NCBI GenBank assembly: GCA_009843865.1
Contig: VYCQ01000023.1
Coordinates: forward strand, 128,320 to 192,319
Direction: 5' to 3'
DNA: 64,000 nucleotides
Source of the DNA: Acidimicrobiia bacterium
Lineage (GTDB): Bacteria; Actinomycetota; Acidimicrobiia; Acidimicrobiales; Bin134
The translations under genes and the position numbers were made by a program. The notes beneath the pieces were generated by a model that had not been told where the DNA came from, did no database searches, and saw only the letters and a program-made list of their open reading frames with translations. Positions 38,057 through 49,142 of this stretch are shown here, in pieces (positions within the stretch are counted from its first letter, which is position 1; each line of letters opens with the position of its first letter).

Positions 38057-39754
38057 ATGTCTTTTCCTTCTGATCTGGAAATCGCCCGCAACGCCCACTT
38101 GCGCCCCCTGTCTGAGGTAGCTGCTCAAGCTGCTATCCCCATCGACTTGTTAGAGCTTTACGGGTCGGGAGTAGCCAAAATTGGCCTGGATGCTATAGAG
38201 GCACTTGTTAACCGCCCTCGTGCTCGTTATGTGGTGGTAACGGCTATTACTCCTACCACGTTGGGCGAAGGAAAAACCACCACTACCGTGGGTTTAGGAC
38301 AAGGATTTGCTCATATCAACAAGCGTGCCACTATAGTCATTCGCCAACCCTCTCTAGGGCCTACCTTCGGCATTAAGGGGGGTGCCGCAGGAGGCGGTTA
38401 TAGCCAGGTGGTGCCTATGGAGTTGTTCAACTTGCATCTCACGGGCGACACGCATGCGGTAACCGCAGCTCACAACATGTGCTCAGCTATGTTGGATGCT
38501 CATATTTTTCATGGCAACGAGCTGGGCTTAGATCTGCACAACATCACTTGGCGACGAGCATTAGACATTAATGACCGTGCATTGCGGAACATGGTTGTGG
38601 GTCTTGGCGGTCGCCTAGATGGTGTGCCTCGTGAAAGTGGCTTTGATATCACCGCAGCTTCTGAGGTAATGGCAACCCTGGCCTTGGCTACTTCGCTTCA
38701 AGATTTGCGAGTTCGATTAGGTCGTATTGTGGTGGGCTACACAAAACAGAACACTCCAGTAACTGCCGAGGATTTACAAGTAGCAGGAGCCATGGCAGTG
38801 CTATTAAAAGATGCTCTCAAGCCCAACCTGATGCAAACTCTCGAAGGTAGCCCCGCATTAGTACACTGCGGACCTTTTGGCAACATTGCAACCGGCCACT
38901 CATCTATTGTGGCCGACAAGATTGCTATAAGTACCGGCGACTATCTGATAACCGAAGCTGGCTTTGGAGCCGACATGGGAGCCGAACGCTTTTTCAACAT
39001 CAAGTGCCGCTACTCGGGCCTAGTTCCTGATGCCGCAGTGATGGTGGCCACCGTGCGAGGGCTCAAAGCTCATTCTGGCAATCATCACATCGTGGCAGGC
39101 CACCCTCTGCCCGAAGCTCTGCTAGCCGAAAACCCTGATGAAGTACATGCTGGTGGTGATAATCTTCGCAAGCAACTCGCCAACATACAGGTCCACGGGG
39201 TCACGCCGGTGGTCGCCATCAACGCGTTTCCCGAAGATCATGATGCCGATCTAGCCGCCATCGCAGAGATTGCAGATGAATACGGTGTGCGCTGCGTGAG
39301 AACAACTCATTTTACCGATGGTGGATCTGGGGCGGTTCAGTTAGCTGAGGCTGTGGCCGAAGCTTGTGAGGAACCGAGCACGTTCAAGCTGCTCTATAGA
39401 GATGACTTGTCGCTTAAAGACAAGATTGCGGCAGTGGCCGACACCATCTATGGAGCTGAAAAAGTGGAGTACTCCACAAAGGCTAACCGTCAGCTAAACA
39501 TCTATGAGGCTGCTGGTTTCGGGCATTTACCGGTCTGCATTGCTAAAACCCATCTGTCTATTTCTTCCGACCCATCTCTTAAGGGTGCTCCCACGGGTTG
39601 GACGCTGTCAGTACGCGAGGTCAGAGCATCGGCGGGTGCCGGGTTCGTGTATCCCATTTGTGGAGATATGCGTACTATGCCGGGGTTAGGCCGCCAACCT
39701 GCCGCGATGAACATAGACTTGGATGAAGACGGCCAAATTGTGGGTCTCAGCTAG
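38057..39754 (+). CDS. fhs: Formate-tetrahydrofolate ligase
   Basis: This 565-residue enzyme activates formate with ATP and THF to 10-formyl-THF, feeding purine and glycine/serine synthesis. The P-loop-like motif TPTTLGEGKTTTTVGLGQGF (about residues 65-84) and the substrate motif RQPSLGPTFGIKGGAAGGG (about 97-115) are complete. Length is normal. It is followed at once by folD, giving a formate to methylene-THF route that joins the glycine cleavage genes nearby. Confidence 0.96.
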   Translation: MSFPSDLEIARNAHLRPLSEVAAQAAIPIDLLELYGSGVAKIGLDAIEALVNRPRARYVVVTAITPTTLGEGKTTTTVGLGQGFAHINKRATIVIRQPSLGPTFGIKGGAAGGGYSQVVPMELFNLHLTGDTHAVTAAHNMCSAMLDAHIFHGNELGLDLHNITWRRALDINDRALRNMVVGLGGRLDGVPRESGFDITAASEVMATLALATSLQDLRVRLGRIVVGYTKQNTPVTAEDLQVAGAMAVLLKDALKPNLMQTLEGSPALVHCGPFGNIATGHSSIVADKIAISTGDYLITEAGFGADMGAERFFNIKCRYSGLVPDAAVMVATVRGLKAHSGNHHIVAGHPLPEALLAENPDEVHAGGDNLRKQLANIQVHGVTPVVAINAFPEDHDADLAAIAEIADEYGVRCVRTTHFTDGGSGAVQLAEAVAEACEEPSTFKLLYRDDLSLKDKIAAVADTIYGAEKVEYSTKANRQLNIYEAAGFGHLPVCIAKTHLSISSDPSLKGAPTGWTLSVREVRASAGAGFVYPICGDMRTMPGLGRQPAAMNIDLDEDGQIVGLS

Positions 39755-39758
39755 GGCC

Positions 39759-40616
39759 ATGTCTGTGATCAAATTAGACGGCGAAATGCTGTCAGCTGAA
39801 ATAAAACAAGATCTTGTGACTCGAATAGCAGCTTTAACTGAGCAAAGCATAACGCCTGCTCTGGGTACGCTTTTAGTAGGTGACGATGGTCCTTCGGCCA
39901 ATTATGTAGCTATGAAGCACCGTGACTGCGTAGAGTTAGGCATAAGTTCGCGCTTAGTCCACTTGCCATCTACCGCCAGCCAAGCCGATGTCGCCGCGGT
40001 GGTTGAGGATTTCAACGCCGATTCTTTTTTGCATGCCTACATCTTGCAGTATCCGTTTCCCGAGCATCTGGACTATGAGGCTGCTCTGATAAGCGTGCTA
40101 CCTGAAAAAGATGCCGATGGGCTACACCCGATCAACTTGGGTAAGCTAGTACAAGGCATTGAAGCCCCTCTGGCATGTACTCCAAGAGGCATTCAGCTAT
40201 TACTCAAGCGCTATGACATTCCCATAGCGGGCCGCCATATAGTGATAATCGGTCGAGGACTCACCATCGGTCGTCCCTTAGCCAACCTCTTATCGCTGAA
40301 ACATCCTGATGCTAATGCCGCTATCACGGTGGTACACACTGGGGTTAACGACATCGCTCGATTTACAAGAACCGCAGACATCCTTGTGGCAGCCGCTGGA
40401 ACTCCTCACATAGTGAAACCCCATATGGTTAAACCTGGCGCAGCAGTGGTGGCCGCAGGAGTGAGTTTTGTGGACGGCAAATTGGTTTCTGATGTGGATG
40501 ATGAAGTAGCTGATGTGGCAGGCTGGCTATCACCCAGAATTGGTGGTGTGGGCCCAATGACACGCGCCATTCTCATGGCAAACACCGTTGCTGCCGCAGA
40601 GCGAGCCACCAGCTAG
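39759..40616 (+). CDS. folD: Methylene-THF dehydrogenase/methenyl-THF cyclohydrolase FolD
   Basis: The 285-residue bifunctional enzyme interconverts 10-formyl-, methenyl- and methylene-THF with NADP. The catalytic lysine lies in YVAMKHRDC (near residue 50), followed by the EYILQYPFPEHLD-like stretch (here AYILQYPFPEHLD), the G-R-G-x4-GRPLANLL cofactor motif near residue 160, and the C-terminal GGVGPMTRAILMANT. I start it at the ATG at 39759, 4 nt after the fhs stop; the open frame reaches back into fhs. Confidence 0.95.
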   Translation: MSVIKLDGEMLSAEIKQDLVTRIAALTEQSITPALGTLLVGDDGPSANYVAMKHRDCVELGISSRLVHLPSTASQADVAAVVEDFNADSFLHAYILQYPFPEHLDYEAALISVLPEKDADGLHPINLGKLVQGIEAPLACTPRGIQLLLKRYDIPIAGRHIVIIGRGLTIGRPLANLLSLKHPDANAAITVVHTGVNDIARFTRTADILVAAAGTPHIVKPHMVKPGAAVVAAGVSFVDGKLVSDVDDEVADVAGWLSPRIGGVGPMTRAILMANTVAAAERATS

Positions 40617-40640
40617 GAGTGGCTCACCACTGAGCTTATA

Positions 40641-40672
40641 TTGCTGTTCATGCCAATGTGCATGAACAGCAA
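40641..40672. terminator. Bidirectional hairpin terminator between folD and the M16 peptidase gene
   Basis: A perfect 12-bp stem (TTGCTGTTCATG / CATGAACAGCAA) encloses an 8-nt loop between the convergent ends of folD and the peptidase gene. No long T run follows on either strand, so intrinsic termination may be partial. Confidence 0.7.
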
Positions 40673-40674
40673 GG

Positions 40675-43600
40675 TCATTGGGGCAAAACCCTGACAATCT
40701 GGATTTGCCTGTTTGGATCAAGCAATAACGCAGCAGCCTCTTTCACATCTTGCAGGGTTATCTCCTTCAAACCGTCAATCAGATCTTGATGCGTGATGGC
40801 ATCATCGCCTCCTGAAACGACCCACGCACTTAAGGATTCGATGATGTCGCTGTTCGTCAATAATTCAAGATCATCGCTCAGCACAGAGTGACCCTGAACA
40901 AACTCTTCGGAGGATATCTCACCAGCATGAAATTCCTTGAGGATGCGAGCCATCTTTGCTTCTATGTTGCTCATCTGCGTGGGGGCTCCGGTTGCTAGAG
41001 CTGAAATGGTGATATTAGGTGTTGGGGTGAGCCCTATGCGCACTGACGCTTCCGCACCATAAGACTCGCCCAATTCTTCGCGCACTTCGTTGAGAAGCTT
41101 GGTGCTCAAGATGACTTGAAGCACACGACTAGCCAGGAACAAGTTACGGTTGAGTTCTACTTCTGTTTCAAAAATATACGTGGCTCTTGTGGATTGATTC
41201 TCAGGACTCAGAACCACCTCTTGGCGCACAACTTCATCAGGTAAGGAGCCTCTACGATCCATGTAGGTGTCGGATTCTTTAGCTGGCAGGGTGCCAACAT
41301 AGGTGCGGGCCAGCTCAGCGACCACATCACGCTCCACATCGCCGACCACGATCACTGTTAAGTCGTCAATCCCGCCTAAGCGCTTTTGATAGATATCAAG
41401 CATGTCTTCAGCAGTTAGATCTGTTAGCTGTTCTTGCGAAGGTATTGGGTTGTACCAAGAGTAAGCATCACCGTGACGAGCTTGAAGTAGTGCTATAATC
41501 TCGCGTACATCTGGATCAGATTGGGCTAGGGAGATGTAGATGCCGCCAACATTAATGGCCTCTGCAAATGCTTGTTCGTCCACTCTCGGTGCTGTTACAT
41601 ACAGGTACATGAGCTGAAACATTGCTTCTGTTCCGACAGTGGTTGAAGAGCCAACAACACCTTCAGAAAACTCACCGATATAAGAGCGAACATTTATATT
41701 GTTTTCTGAGGAATAAGCAGTTAACTGATTTCTGCTGTAGCTCCCAAGCCCACTGGCATTCACAGCACGCGGTACCAAAGTTTGAGCGATCGGTCGCTCA
41801 CCTTCGGAAAACAGCGACCAGCCACCCCAAGAAAAAGCGTTCAAGACTACTGCGTTTTCTGATATGCCAGAGTAGGCATACAGCACTTGAGCGCCATTAT
41901 CAAAGACCCATCGATATGGGTCGTTCAGCTCGTCTGTAAGCGTCTCAATTGGGCCTTCGCTACTTGGTTCAACGCTTGCTGGCGGCTCTATTAGCTGTGT
42001 GATGATTTCCAATTCGGCAGGTAGCTGTCCTGGTGCAGCAGCTTCTAATGCAGCCTTTAATTCTGAAGCTGTCGGTAAATCAGAATCTTGGGGTGCCACC
42101 CCAATGATAATGGGCTCACTTAAAGCTAAAATTGCTCGGTATCGCTCGGTTAGCTCCCCTATTTGCAAGTCATCTAAAAGGGTGTTTACCCGTGCTGCGC
42201 GGCTTTCTGGAGTAGAAATATCAGAACTAGCTAAGAAGTGTGCCGTATATGCTTCAGCCAATTCAGTATCTCGTCTTGTGGCCGCAGCATCCACCGATGC
42301 TTGCAATTCGGCTCGCATTTCTCTAGATGCCCGATCAAAATCAGCTTGGCTAAATCCTAGTTCGGCCAAGCTCAACAATAAAGACCAGTAGTCTGTTAAC
42401 GCCGTAGCAAAGTTGTCTGCACGCAAGTTGGTGCCGTAGTAACGCAACCCACGAGTATGAGAAAAACTTGACCAGAATGCTGGGTCAATCTGAGATAAAA
42501 AACCTTGTTCATAGGCATCTTGCAAACGATTGTTCACCATGCTGGCGATGATTCGCTCAATCCAAAGCTGCCGGTTACCTGCGATGGTACCGGGATCCCA
42601 AGACGGTAGGCGTATGTCCAAAGATAAATAAGGATAAGCCTGCTCAGAGGAAGTGGCATTAGTAATGATTAAGTCATGGTCAATAGCCGACCGATGTTCA
42701 ACCTCAAGGGGTACCTCCCCTGCACCGATGTCATCGAAATACTCCTCTACCAGAGATTGCAGCGTGTCTACCGGTAAGTCGCCTACCGCAATAACTGCCA
42801 TGTTGGAGGGCACGTACCAGGATTCATAGAACGTCCTCAGATCTTGAGCAGTAGTAGCTGTAATGCTCTCTATAGTGCCAATTGGACTGCGGCCCTCATA
42901 AGGAGTGCCCTCGGTATAAACATTATCGAAAACGCGGAATATTTTACCGTCTCCGGATTCAACTCGTAACCGGTACTCATCGCGGATTATCCCCTGTTCT
43001 TCCTCCACATCCTCAGCACTAATGGTTGCGGCATGCGCCCACTCAGAAAGAACCCCAAAAGCTGTAGCAACTGAGTCCTCTTTTTCGTCAATAATAAGAT
43101 CTAGCTTGTACACCGTCTCGTCGTAAGACGTGTAAGCGTTGATATCAGGGCCAAACTCAATACCGATGCTCTGAAGGGCATCGGTAATTTCGTTACCAGG
43201 ATATTTCTTTGTGCCGTTGAACAACATGTGTTCTAGATAGTGGGCATAGCCAGCTCCGATAAAAGGCTCGTTCAAGGAACCAGCATTGACGGCAAGCCGC
43301 AAAGACAAAGACCCGCCCGGTGATTCGTTGGAACGCAGATAGTAGGTGAGGCCGTTGGCCAAGGTGCCGATACGTACTGCGGGGTCTACAGGTAACGAAA
43401 TCGCAGCAGTATCTGTGCTCTCAGCATCAGGGGTCACAGCACCGTCGCTGCTACTTGATGTAGATGAGCCTGCCAGCTCACCCTCATCGTTTGCAGCCTC
43501 ACCCTCATCTTGCGGCCCTTCGTCGCTGGTAGCACCATCAGCATCACCACCAGCATCACTATCAGTACCAGTATCACTATCAGCGCTATCAGCTGACTCT

Positions 43601-43797
43601 GTTTCACTAGCAGATTCTTCTTCACTGATGGAATCGCCTTCATCAGCGGGACTGTCTTCATCAGTGGATGTCGCTTCACCGATAGATGTTGTTGCTTGCG
43701 GGGTTGCAGTGTTTGGTACCGCATTCTCCACAGCACTATCGCTACAGCTAGACACAAACAGGACTGCACAAAGCAAAAGGGCGAAAGTTTTTCTCAT
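40675..43797 (-). CDS. Double-domain M16 (insulinase/pitrilysin) zinc peptidase, lipoprotein
   Basis: The 1040-residue protein carries a lipobox at the N-terminus (LFVSSC) so is probably tethered outside the cell membrane. Next comes a disordered acidic Ser/Asp/Glu-rich linker of about 100 residues. The first M16 unit holds the inverted zinc motif HYLEH (near residue 188) and a downstream EEEQGIIRDE with the third ligand; a second, non-catalytic M16 unit follows, as in PqqL-type peptidases. It degrades peptides by clamshell enclosure; the substrate is unknown. It is convergent with folD. Confidence 0.88.
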   Translation of the reverse strand: MRKTFALLLCAVLFVSSCSDSAVENAVPNTATPQATTSIGEATSTDEDSPADEGDSISEEESASETESADSADSDTGTDSDAGGDADGATSDEGPQDEGEAANDEGELAGSSTSSSSDGAVTPDAESTDTAAISLPVDPAVRIGTLANGLTYYLRSNESPGGSLSLRLAVNAGSLNEPFIGAGYAHYLEHMLFNGTKKYPGNEITDALQSIGIEFGPDINAYTSYDETVYKLDLIIDEKEDSVATAFGVLSEWAHAATISAEDVEEEQGIIRDEYRLRVESGDGKIFRVFDNVYTEGTPYEGRSPIGTIESITATTAQDLRTFYESWYVPSNMAVIAVGDLPVDTLQSLVEEYFDDIGAGEVPLEVEHRSAIDHDLIITNATSSEQAYPYLSLDIRLPSWDPGTIAGNRQLWIERIIASMVNNRLQDAYEQGFLSQIDPAFWSSFSHTRGLRYYGTNLRADNFATALTDYWSLLLSLAELGFSQADFDRASREMRAELQASVDAAATRRDTELAEAYTAHFLASSDISTPESRAARVNTLLDDLQIGELTERYRAILALSEPIIIGVAPQDSDLPTASELKAALEAAAPGQLPAELEIITQLIEPPASVEPSSEGPIETLTDELNDPYRWVFDNGAQVLYAYSGISENAVVLNAFSWGGWSLFSEGERPIAQTLVPRAVNASGLGSYSRNQLTAYSSENNINVRSYIGEFSEGVVGSSTTVGTEAMFQLMYLYVTAPRVDEQAFAEAINVGGIYISLAQSDPDVREIIALLQARHGDAYSWYNPIPSQEQLTDLTAEDMLDIYQKRLGGIDDLTVIVVGDVERDVVAELARTYVGTLPAKESDTYMDRRGSLPDEVVRQEVVLSPENQSTRATYIFETEVELNRNLFLASRVLQVILSTKLLNEVREELGESYGAEASVRIGLTPTPNITISALATGAPTQMSNIEAKMARILKEFHAGEISSEEFVQGHSVLSDDLELLTNSDIIESLSAWVVSGGDDAITHQDLIDGLKEITLQDVKEAAALLLDPNRQIQIVRVLPQ

Positions 43798-44048
43798 GGT
43801 TGTTCAGCTCTCCTCAGCATTTAGGGATCTTCAGCCAGTTTTTTTTTAAGGACTAAACCCTGTGATGATTTCAGAATTGTGAAGATTTCAATCGTTTAGA
43901 CTACTTATAAAGTGTAAGCCTTTGGTGGTTTAGATTCTGAATTATCTGAATGTGTTGGGTCTCTTAGTTTGTCCGGTAAGTTAGAAACCGGTGTCTGTCC
44001 CACAATCCGAATAAGGGACGTTCATACACATAATAAATCAAGGTTGAC

Positions 44049-46967
44049 ATGATCTGCCCCCCCACCCCTTCTATCGCCGAGTTAGATAACCCTCAAGAGT
44101 TTCTAGCTCGACACATCGGCCCCACCACCCAAGAACAAGCGCTTATGTTAAGCGAACTGGGCTTCGACAGCATTGATGCGCTTCTAGACGCTGTTGTGCC
44201 CTCCAACATCCGTTCAAAAAGCCCACTAGACCTTCCTCCGCCAATGACCGAAGCCGTCACCACTGAGGCTTTGCGAAAAATAGCTGGCCGCAACATCATA
44301 GCCACCTCGCTGATAGGCATGGGCTATTACAACACTATTACTCCAGCGGTAATCCGCCGCAATGTGCTAGAAAACCCAACCTGGTATACGGCCTATACCC
44401 CATATCAGCCCGAAATCTCTCAGGGGCGGCTTGAGGCTCTAATTAACTTCCAAACAATGGTCACTGATTTAACCGGCATGGGCATGGCTAATGCTTCATT
44501 GCTTGATGAGGGAACTGCGGCTGCTGAAGCAATGACGCTGTTGCGGCGTTTGAATCGTAAAACCGCCAAGGATCGCTTCGTGGTGGATGCAGACACCCAT
44601 CCCCAAACTATGGATGTCATTCATACTCGTGCCGCTCCACTAGGTATCGAAGTAGAGATAGCTGATTTAAACGCTGCCAACATCGCCCGCCTAGCCGAAA
44701 GAGCGTTTGCAGTGCTTGTGTCATACCCTGCAAGCTCTGGTCGCATCAACGACATAGGTAGCATTATTTCTGAAGCACACAACGCAAATGCCCTAGTGTC
44801 GGTGGCCAGTGATTTGTTGGCATTGTGCCTGTTGACACCCCCCGGTGAGTTAGGTGCCGATGTGGTGGTGGGATCATCGCAACGCTTTGGAGTGCCGTTG
44901 GGGTTCGGTGGACCTCATGCTGGCTTTATTGCAGTACGCGAAGCAGCCATGCGTTCTCTGCCAGGGCGACTAGTAGGAGTATCGGTAGACGATACCGGAG
45001 CCGTGGCTTACCGTCTCGCCCTTCAAACTCGCGAGCAACACATCCGCCGCGAGAAGGCCACCAGCAACATCTGCACAGCTCAAGTGCTGTTAGCCGTCAT
45101 GGCTGCCATGTATGCCATCTATCATGGTCCTGAAGGACTTACCCGGATCGCTACACGCACTCATCGCCTCACCGCCATTGCCGCTGCTGGCCTCCGTGAA
45201 GCTGGCTATGAACTTGCCGCAAATTACTTTTTTGACACAGTTACCGTAAGCACCCCCAACCAAGCCTCCCAAGTTACAGCAGCAGCCCTTAGAGAGGGTC
45301 TCAACCTTCGTCGCGTAGACAACAAAACGGTGGCTTTTTCATTGGATGAGACCAGCACTGCTACCACGCTAGATGTCCTATGGCGGGCATTTAATATTCA
45401 GCGAAGCCCGGATAGCCATAATGAAGCTATCCAAAGCCTTGATAGCAGCACTCCTGATGCGTTGCCAACCAACCTACGCCGAAGCAGCAGCTTTCTAACC
45501 CATCCCGTTTTCAACAGCTATCACAGTGAAACTGAGATGTTGCGTTATCTTCAGCATTTGGCTTCCAAAGATTTAGCTCTAGATCGCAGCATGATCCCAC
45601 TGGGGTCATGCACTATGAAACTCAATGCCGCTGTCCAAATGGAACCGATAAGTTGGCCAGAGTTTGCTCAAATCCACCCGTTTGCTCCCTCTGATCAAAC
45701 CCAAGGCTATCGAGCATTAATTGCTGATCTAGAGCAAGCGTTGCTAAAGATTACCGGCTATGCAGCCATCTCATTGCAACCAAATGCTGGTGCACAAGGA
45801 GAATTGGCTGGCCTGCTAGCTATCCGCGCTTATCATGCTGCTCAGGGACAAAACCAACGAAACATTTGCTTGATTCCCGCTTCGGCGCATGGCACCAACG
45901 CAGCTAGCGCAATCATGGCCGGGATGCAGGTGGTAGTGGTTGCCTGCGATGCCGATGGGAACGTGGACATAGCCGATCTGAAATCCAAAGCGGTGCAACA
46001 CGCAGAGCAACTCAGCACTTTGATGGTCACATATCCTTCCACTCATGGCGTGTTTGAAACACACATAGTTGAGGTATGTGACCTAATCCATCTTCACGGC
46101 GGGCAGGTTTACCTAGACGGTGCCAACCTGAACGCCCTAGTGGGTATAGCTCAGCCGGGCCAATTTGGTGCCGATGTGTCTCACTTAAATTTGCACAAAA
46201 CCTTTTGTATTCCACACGGCGGCGGCGGCCCCGGAGTTGGTCCCATAGCGGTGGGCGCTCACTTAGCGCCTTACTTGCCTAAGCATGCGTTAGTTCCCGA
46301 AGCGGGCCCATCAAGCGGAGTAGGAGCCGTGTCTTCAGCCCCTTGGGGCTCTGCGGGTATATTGCCGATTTCTTGGGCCTACATCACTGCTATGGGAGCA
46401 AATGGGCTTACTCAAGCCACTCGAGTTGCTTTGCTCAATGCCAACTACCTAGCAGCACGATTAAAGAACCTGTTTCCCCTGCTCTACACCGGCAGCAATG
46501 GTCTAGTTGCCCACGAATGCATCATTGACTTACGTCCTTTGCACGACCGCACAGGTGTCACTGTGGACGATGTGGCCAAACGCCTCATCGATTTCGGGTT
46601 TCATGCCCCTACCGTTTCTTTTCCGGTCGCGGGCACGCTGATGGTGGAACCCACCGAATCGGAATCCAAAGCAGAACTGGATCGCTTCGTGGCTGCTATG
46701 AGCGCCATCCGCGCTGAAATCCAGCAAGTGGCTGACGGCATCATCACTATAGAAAAAAGCCCACTGCGCAGAGCTCCTCACACTGCGACAGCAATAGCCG
46801 ACCATGATTGGGATCGCCCCTACTCGCGCAAACAAGCTGTGTTTGGTTTACAGGGAATCGCCGATCACAAATATTGGCCTCCTGTAGGGCGTATTGACGG
46901 TGCCTACGGTGACAAGAACGTTTTCTGTACCTGCCCACCCCTAGAAGACTTAACTGATAGTCAATAA
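44049..46967 (+). CDS. gcvP: Glycine dehydrogenase (decarboxylating), P protein
   Basis: The 972-residue PLP enzyme decarboxylates glycine and hands the aminomethyl group to lipoyl-GcvH. The PLP lysine is in [18 protein letters not shown] (near residue 720), and EFLARHIGP near the N-terminus plus [12 protein letters not shown] at about residue 520 are family hallmarks. It is the fused single-chain form. I saw no glycine riboswitch in the 251-bp gap before it. GcvT and GcvH are encoded elsewhere in the window, on the minus strand. Confidence 0.96.
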   Translation: MICPPTPSIAELDNPQEFLARHIGPTTQEQALMLSELGFDSIDALLDAVVPSNIRSKSPLDLPPPMTEAVTTEALRKIAGRNIIATSLIGMGYYNTITPAVIRRNVLENPTWYTAYTPYQPEISQGRLEALINFQTMVTDLTGMGMANASLLDEGTAAAEAMTLLRRLNRKTAKDRFVVDADTHPQTMDVIHTRAAPLGIEVEIADLNAANIARLAERAFAVLVSYPASSGRINDIGSIISEAHNANALVSVASDLLALCLLTPPGELGADVVVGSSQRFGVPLGFGGPHAGFIAVREAAMRSLPGRLVGVSVDDTGAVAYRLALQTREQHIRREKATSNICTAQVLLAVMAAMYAIYHGPEGLTRIATRTHRLTAIAAAGLREAGYELAANYFFDTVTVSTPNQASQVTAAALREGLNLRRVDNKTVAFSLDETSTATTLDVLWRAFNIQRSPDSHNEAIQSLDSSTPDALPTNLRRSSSFLTHPVFNSYHSETEMLRYLQHLASKDLALDRSMIPLGSCTMKLNAAVQMEPISWPEFAQIHPFAPSDQTQGYRALIADLEQALLKITGYAAISLQPNAGAQGELAGLLAIRAYHAAQGQNQRNICLIPASAHGTNAASAIMAGMQVVVVACDADGNVDIADLKSKAVQHAEQLSTLMVTYPSTHGVFETHIVEVCDLIHLHGGQVYLDGANLNALVGIAQPGQFGADVSHLNLHKTFCIPHGGGGPGVGPIAVGAHLAPYLPKHALVPEAGPSSGVGAVSSAPWGSAGILPISWAYITAMGANGLTQATRVALLNANYLAARLKNLFPLLYTGSNGLVAHECIIDLRPLHDRTGVTVDDVAKRLIDFGFHAPTVSFPVAGTLMVEPTESESKAELDRFVAAMSAIRAEIQQVADGIITIEKSPLRRAPHTATAIADHDWDRPYSRKQAVFGLQGIADHKYWPPVGRIDGAYGDKNVFCTCPPLEDLTDSQ

Positions 46968-46993
46968 ACAAGTTCCCGCAAAAGGCATGGGGC

Positions 46994-47623
46994 TTATTGG
47001 ATGCTAATGGCATGATTGCTAATGAGCTTGTCCCACACCTTGTCTACCGCGTCTGCCAAATCATCCAAACTACCATTGTTGTGGATCACATAATTAGCTA
47101 GCGCGCGACGTTGCCTGTCGCTGGCTTGGCTATCCATGCGAGCCTTAGCTTGTTGTTTGTTGAGCCCTCGCCGAATCAGCCGTCGCATGCGCACTTCTTC
47201 GGGGGCCTCAACTACCACCACCCTGCTGTAGCCCTTGCCGGAGGGCAATTGTCCCAAACAGCTTTCGATCAGCACTGCCATATCTAACACCACAACATCC
47301 ACATCTACACGTTCGGCGAATGCCGCTAGGCGCTGTTCTAACACTGCATTGATGGCCGGGTGGCTGATGATCTCAAGGGCCTTTAACCGTTCGGGCTGCG
47401 CAAACACCTCAGCAGCTAATTTGGCCCGATCTATGTTGCCGTTTTTATCTATAATTTTTTGTCCGAAAACCTCAATCACTGCTTGGGCGGCAGGGTTTTG
47501 TGGTTCTAAGACTTCCCGTCCTATGGCATCCACATCAATCACCACCGCACCTAGCTCACCAAAGCGGTGTGCCACAGATGTCTTGCCAGCACCGATGCCT
47601 CCAGTAAGGCCCACGACCAACAC
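46994..47623 (-). CDS. coaE: Dephospho-CoA kinase
   Basis: The 209-residue enzyme adds the 3'-phosphate in the last step of CoA synthesis. The P-loop GLTGGIGAGKTSV opens the protein, VIDVDAIGREVL contains the substrate aspartate, and EVRMRRLIRRG is the lid region. Length is normal. It is convergent with gcvP and divergent from mtr. Confidence 0.94.
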   Translation of the reverse strand: MLVVGLTGGIGAGKTSVAHRFGELGAVVIDVDAIGREVLEPQNPAAQAVIEVFGQKIIDKNGNIDRAKLAAEVFAQPERLKALEIISHPAINAVLEQRLAAFAERVDVDVVVLDMAVLIESCLGQLPSGKGYSRVVVVEAPEEVRMRRLIRRGLNKQQAKARMDSQASDRQRRALANYVIHNNGSLDDLADAVDKVWDKLISNHAISIQ

Positions 47624-47663
47624 ACTATGAGGCTAGTCAATCTAAGCAGTAGCGTCTTGCAGT

Positions 47664-49037
47664 ATGACTAAATCTGCTGAACATTTCGATCTTATAGTGG
47701 TTGGTGCCGGGTCGGGCAACAGCGTGCTCGCTGCCGATTTTGACCACTGGCGAGTTGCCATTGTGGAACGGAACACTTTTGGGGGTACCTGTTTGAATAG
47801 GGGTTGTATACCATCCAAGATGTTTGTCTACGCCGCCGATGTTGCCCACCAAGCTGGCAACACCGCCAATTTGGGAGTAGACAGCTCTTTAAACGGAGTA
47901 CGGTGGGGGGACATTGTAAACCGTGTCTTTGGCCGGATAGACCCCATCGCTCAAAGCGGAGAGGAGTACCGTCAAAGCCAGCCTAACGTCACTGTTTTCA
48001 AAGGCCAGGCACGCTTTATAGGCCACAAGACATTAGATGTAAACGGGCAGCAAATTAGCGGCGAGCAAATCATCTTGGCAGCCGGTGCCCGACCCTTCGT
48101 ACCACCAATTCCAGGGTTAACAAGTGCATCTGAGGCTCAAGTTGAGTATCACACCTCAGATTCGATCATGCGTTTAACGAAGCTGCCTGAGCACTTGATA
48201 ATTTTGGGTGGAGGCTACATTGCTTCAGAACTAGCCCATGTTTTTAACGCGTTGGGTAGCGCTGTAACCATCGTGAATCGCTCTGAAAGGCTGTTGGCGG
48301 TTGTCGATGAAGATATCTCGGCTGCTTTTACCAAACACATGGTTGAACGGATGAATTGCATTTTGAATTCACCGGTCATCAACGTGAAGCAAGTGGGTTC
48401 GGAGATTACGGTTACCACCAAGGCTCGCGCGATCAGCGGCGACGTTTTGCTGGTGGCTGCTGGTAGGGTGCCCAACGCCGATCAACTAGAAGTGACCTGT
48501 ACCGGTGTGAATGTAGGGCCTCAAGGCCATGTGATAACTGATGAGTTCTTACGCACCAACGTGGAGGGGATCTGGGCACTAGGTGACATCTGCCACTCTA
48601 TTCAGCTTAAGCACACCGCTAATGAAGATACCCGGGTGGTAGCCCACAACATCGCCCACCCCGAAGATCTACGCCGCCCTAACTACTCGGGTATTCCCTA
48701 TGCGGTGTTTTCGCATCCCCAAATTGCCTCAGTCGGTGCCACCGAACAACAGCTACGAACAGAAAAGCGCGTCTACAAGCGGGTTGTACGCTACTACTCT
48801 GATACCGCCTACGCCTGGGCTATGGAAGACACCAGCAGCTTCGTCAAACTACTAGCCGACCCGAAAACGAACCTATTGTTGGGTGCTCACATTATCGGCC
48901 CACAAGCCCCTATCCTTATACAGCAGCTCATACAAGGCATGCAGTTCCAACTAACCGTTCAACAGATGGCACGAGGACAGCTTTATATACACCCTGCCCT
49001 CACCGAGGTAGTAGAACAAGCTCTTTTAGAATTCTAG
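47664..49037 (+). CDS. mtr: Mycothione reductase
   Basis: The 457-residue FAD disulfide oxidoreductase recycles oxidised mycothiol with NADPH. It has the GAGSGNSVL flavin motif, redox pair C-x4-C in GGTCLNRGCIPSKM, and MFVYAADVAHQ and RVFGRIDPIAQSGEEYR, which closely follow mycobacterial Mtr rather than dihydrolipoamide dehydrogenase. The C-terminal HPALTEVVE supplies the catalytic His/Glu. It shows that the organism relies on mycothiol, a marker of Actinobacteria. Position stands alone between coaE and the nuclease pair. Confidence 0.9.
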   Translation: MTKSAEHFDLIVVGAGSGNSVLAADFDHWRVAIVERNTFGGTCLNRGCIPSKMFVYAADVAHQAGNTANLGVDSSLNGVRWGDIVNRVFGRIDPIAQSGEEYRQSQPNVTVFKGQARFIGHKTLDVNGQQISGEQIILAAGARPFVPPIPGLTSASEAQVEYHTSDSIMRLTKLPEHLIILGGGYIASELAHVFNALGSAVTIVNRSERLLAVVDEDISAAFTKHMVERMNCILNSPVINVKQVGSEITVTTKARAISGDVLLVAAGRVPNADQLEVTCTGVNVGPQGHVITDEFLRTNVEGIWALGDICHSIQLKHTANEDTRVVAHNIAHPEDLRRPNYSGIPYAVFSHPQIASVGATEQQLRTEKRVYKRVVRYYSDTAYAWAMEDTSSFVKLLADPKTNLLLGAHIIGPQAPILIQQLIQGMQFQLTVQQMARGQLYIHPALTEVVEQALLEF

Positions 49038-49083
49038 AGAGCGCGGCTCTTTAAGGCCCCTGCGAAAAAGTTTTTACACTCCT

Positions 49084-49115
49084 TATATGTGTCTATGTCT
49101 ATATGTGTCTATGTG
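49084..49115. repeat. 16-bp tandem duplication upstream of the SbcD-like gene
   Basis: The unit tatatgtgtctatgtc is followed directly by tatatgtgtctatgtg, differing only in the last base. The pair lies 28 bp upstream of the chosen ATG. Confidence 0.9.
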
Positions 49116-49142
49116 TCACACGTCCTATATATATTGCTCCCC

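Noticed and set aside
43798-44048. Possible glycine riboswitch before gcvP
   Set aside because: I could not find the paired aptamer motifs of a glycine riboswitch in the 251-bp gap.
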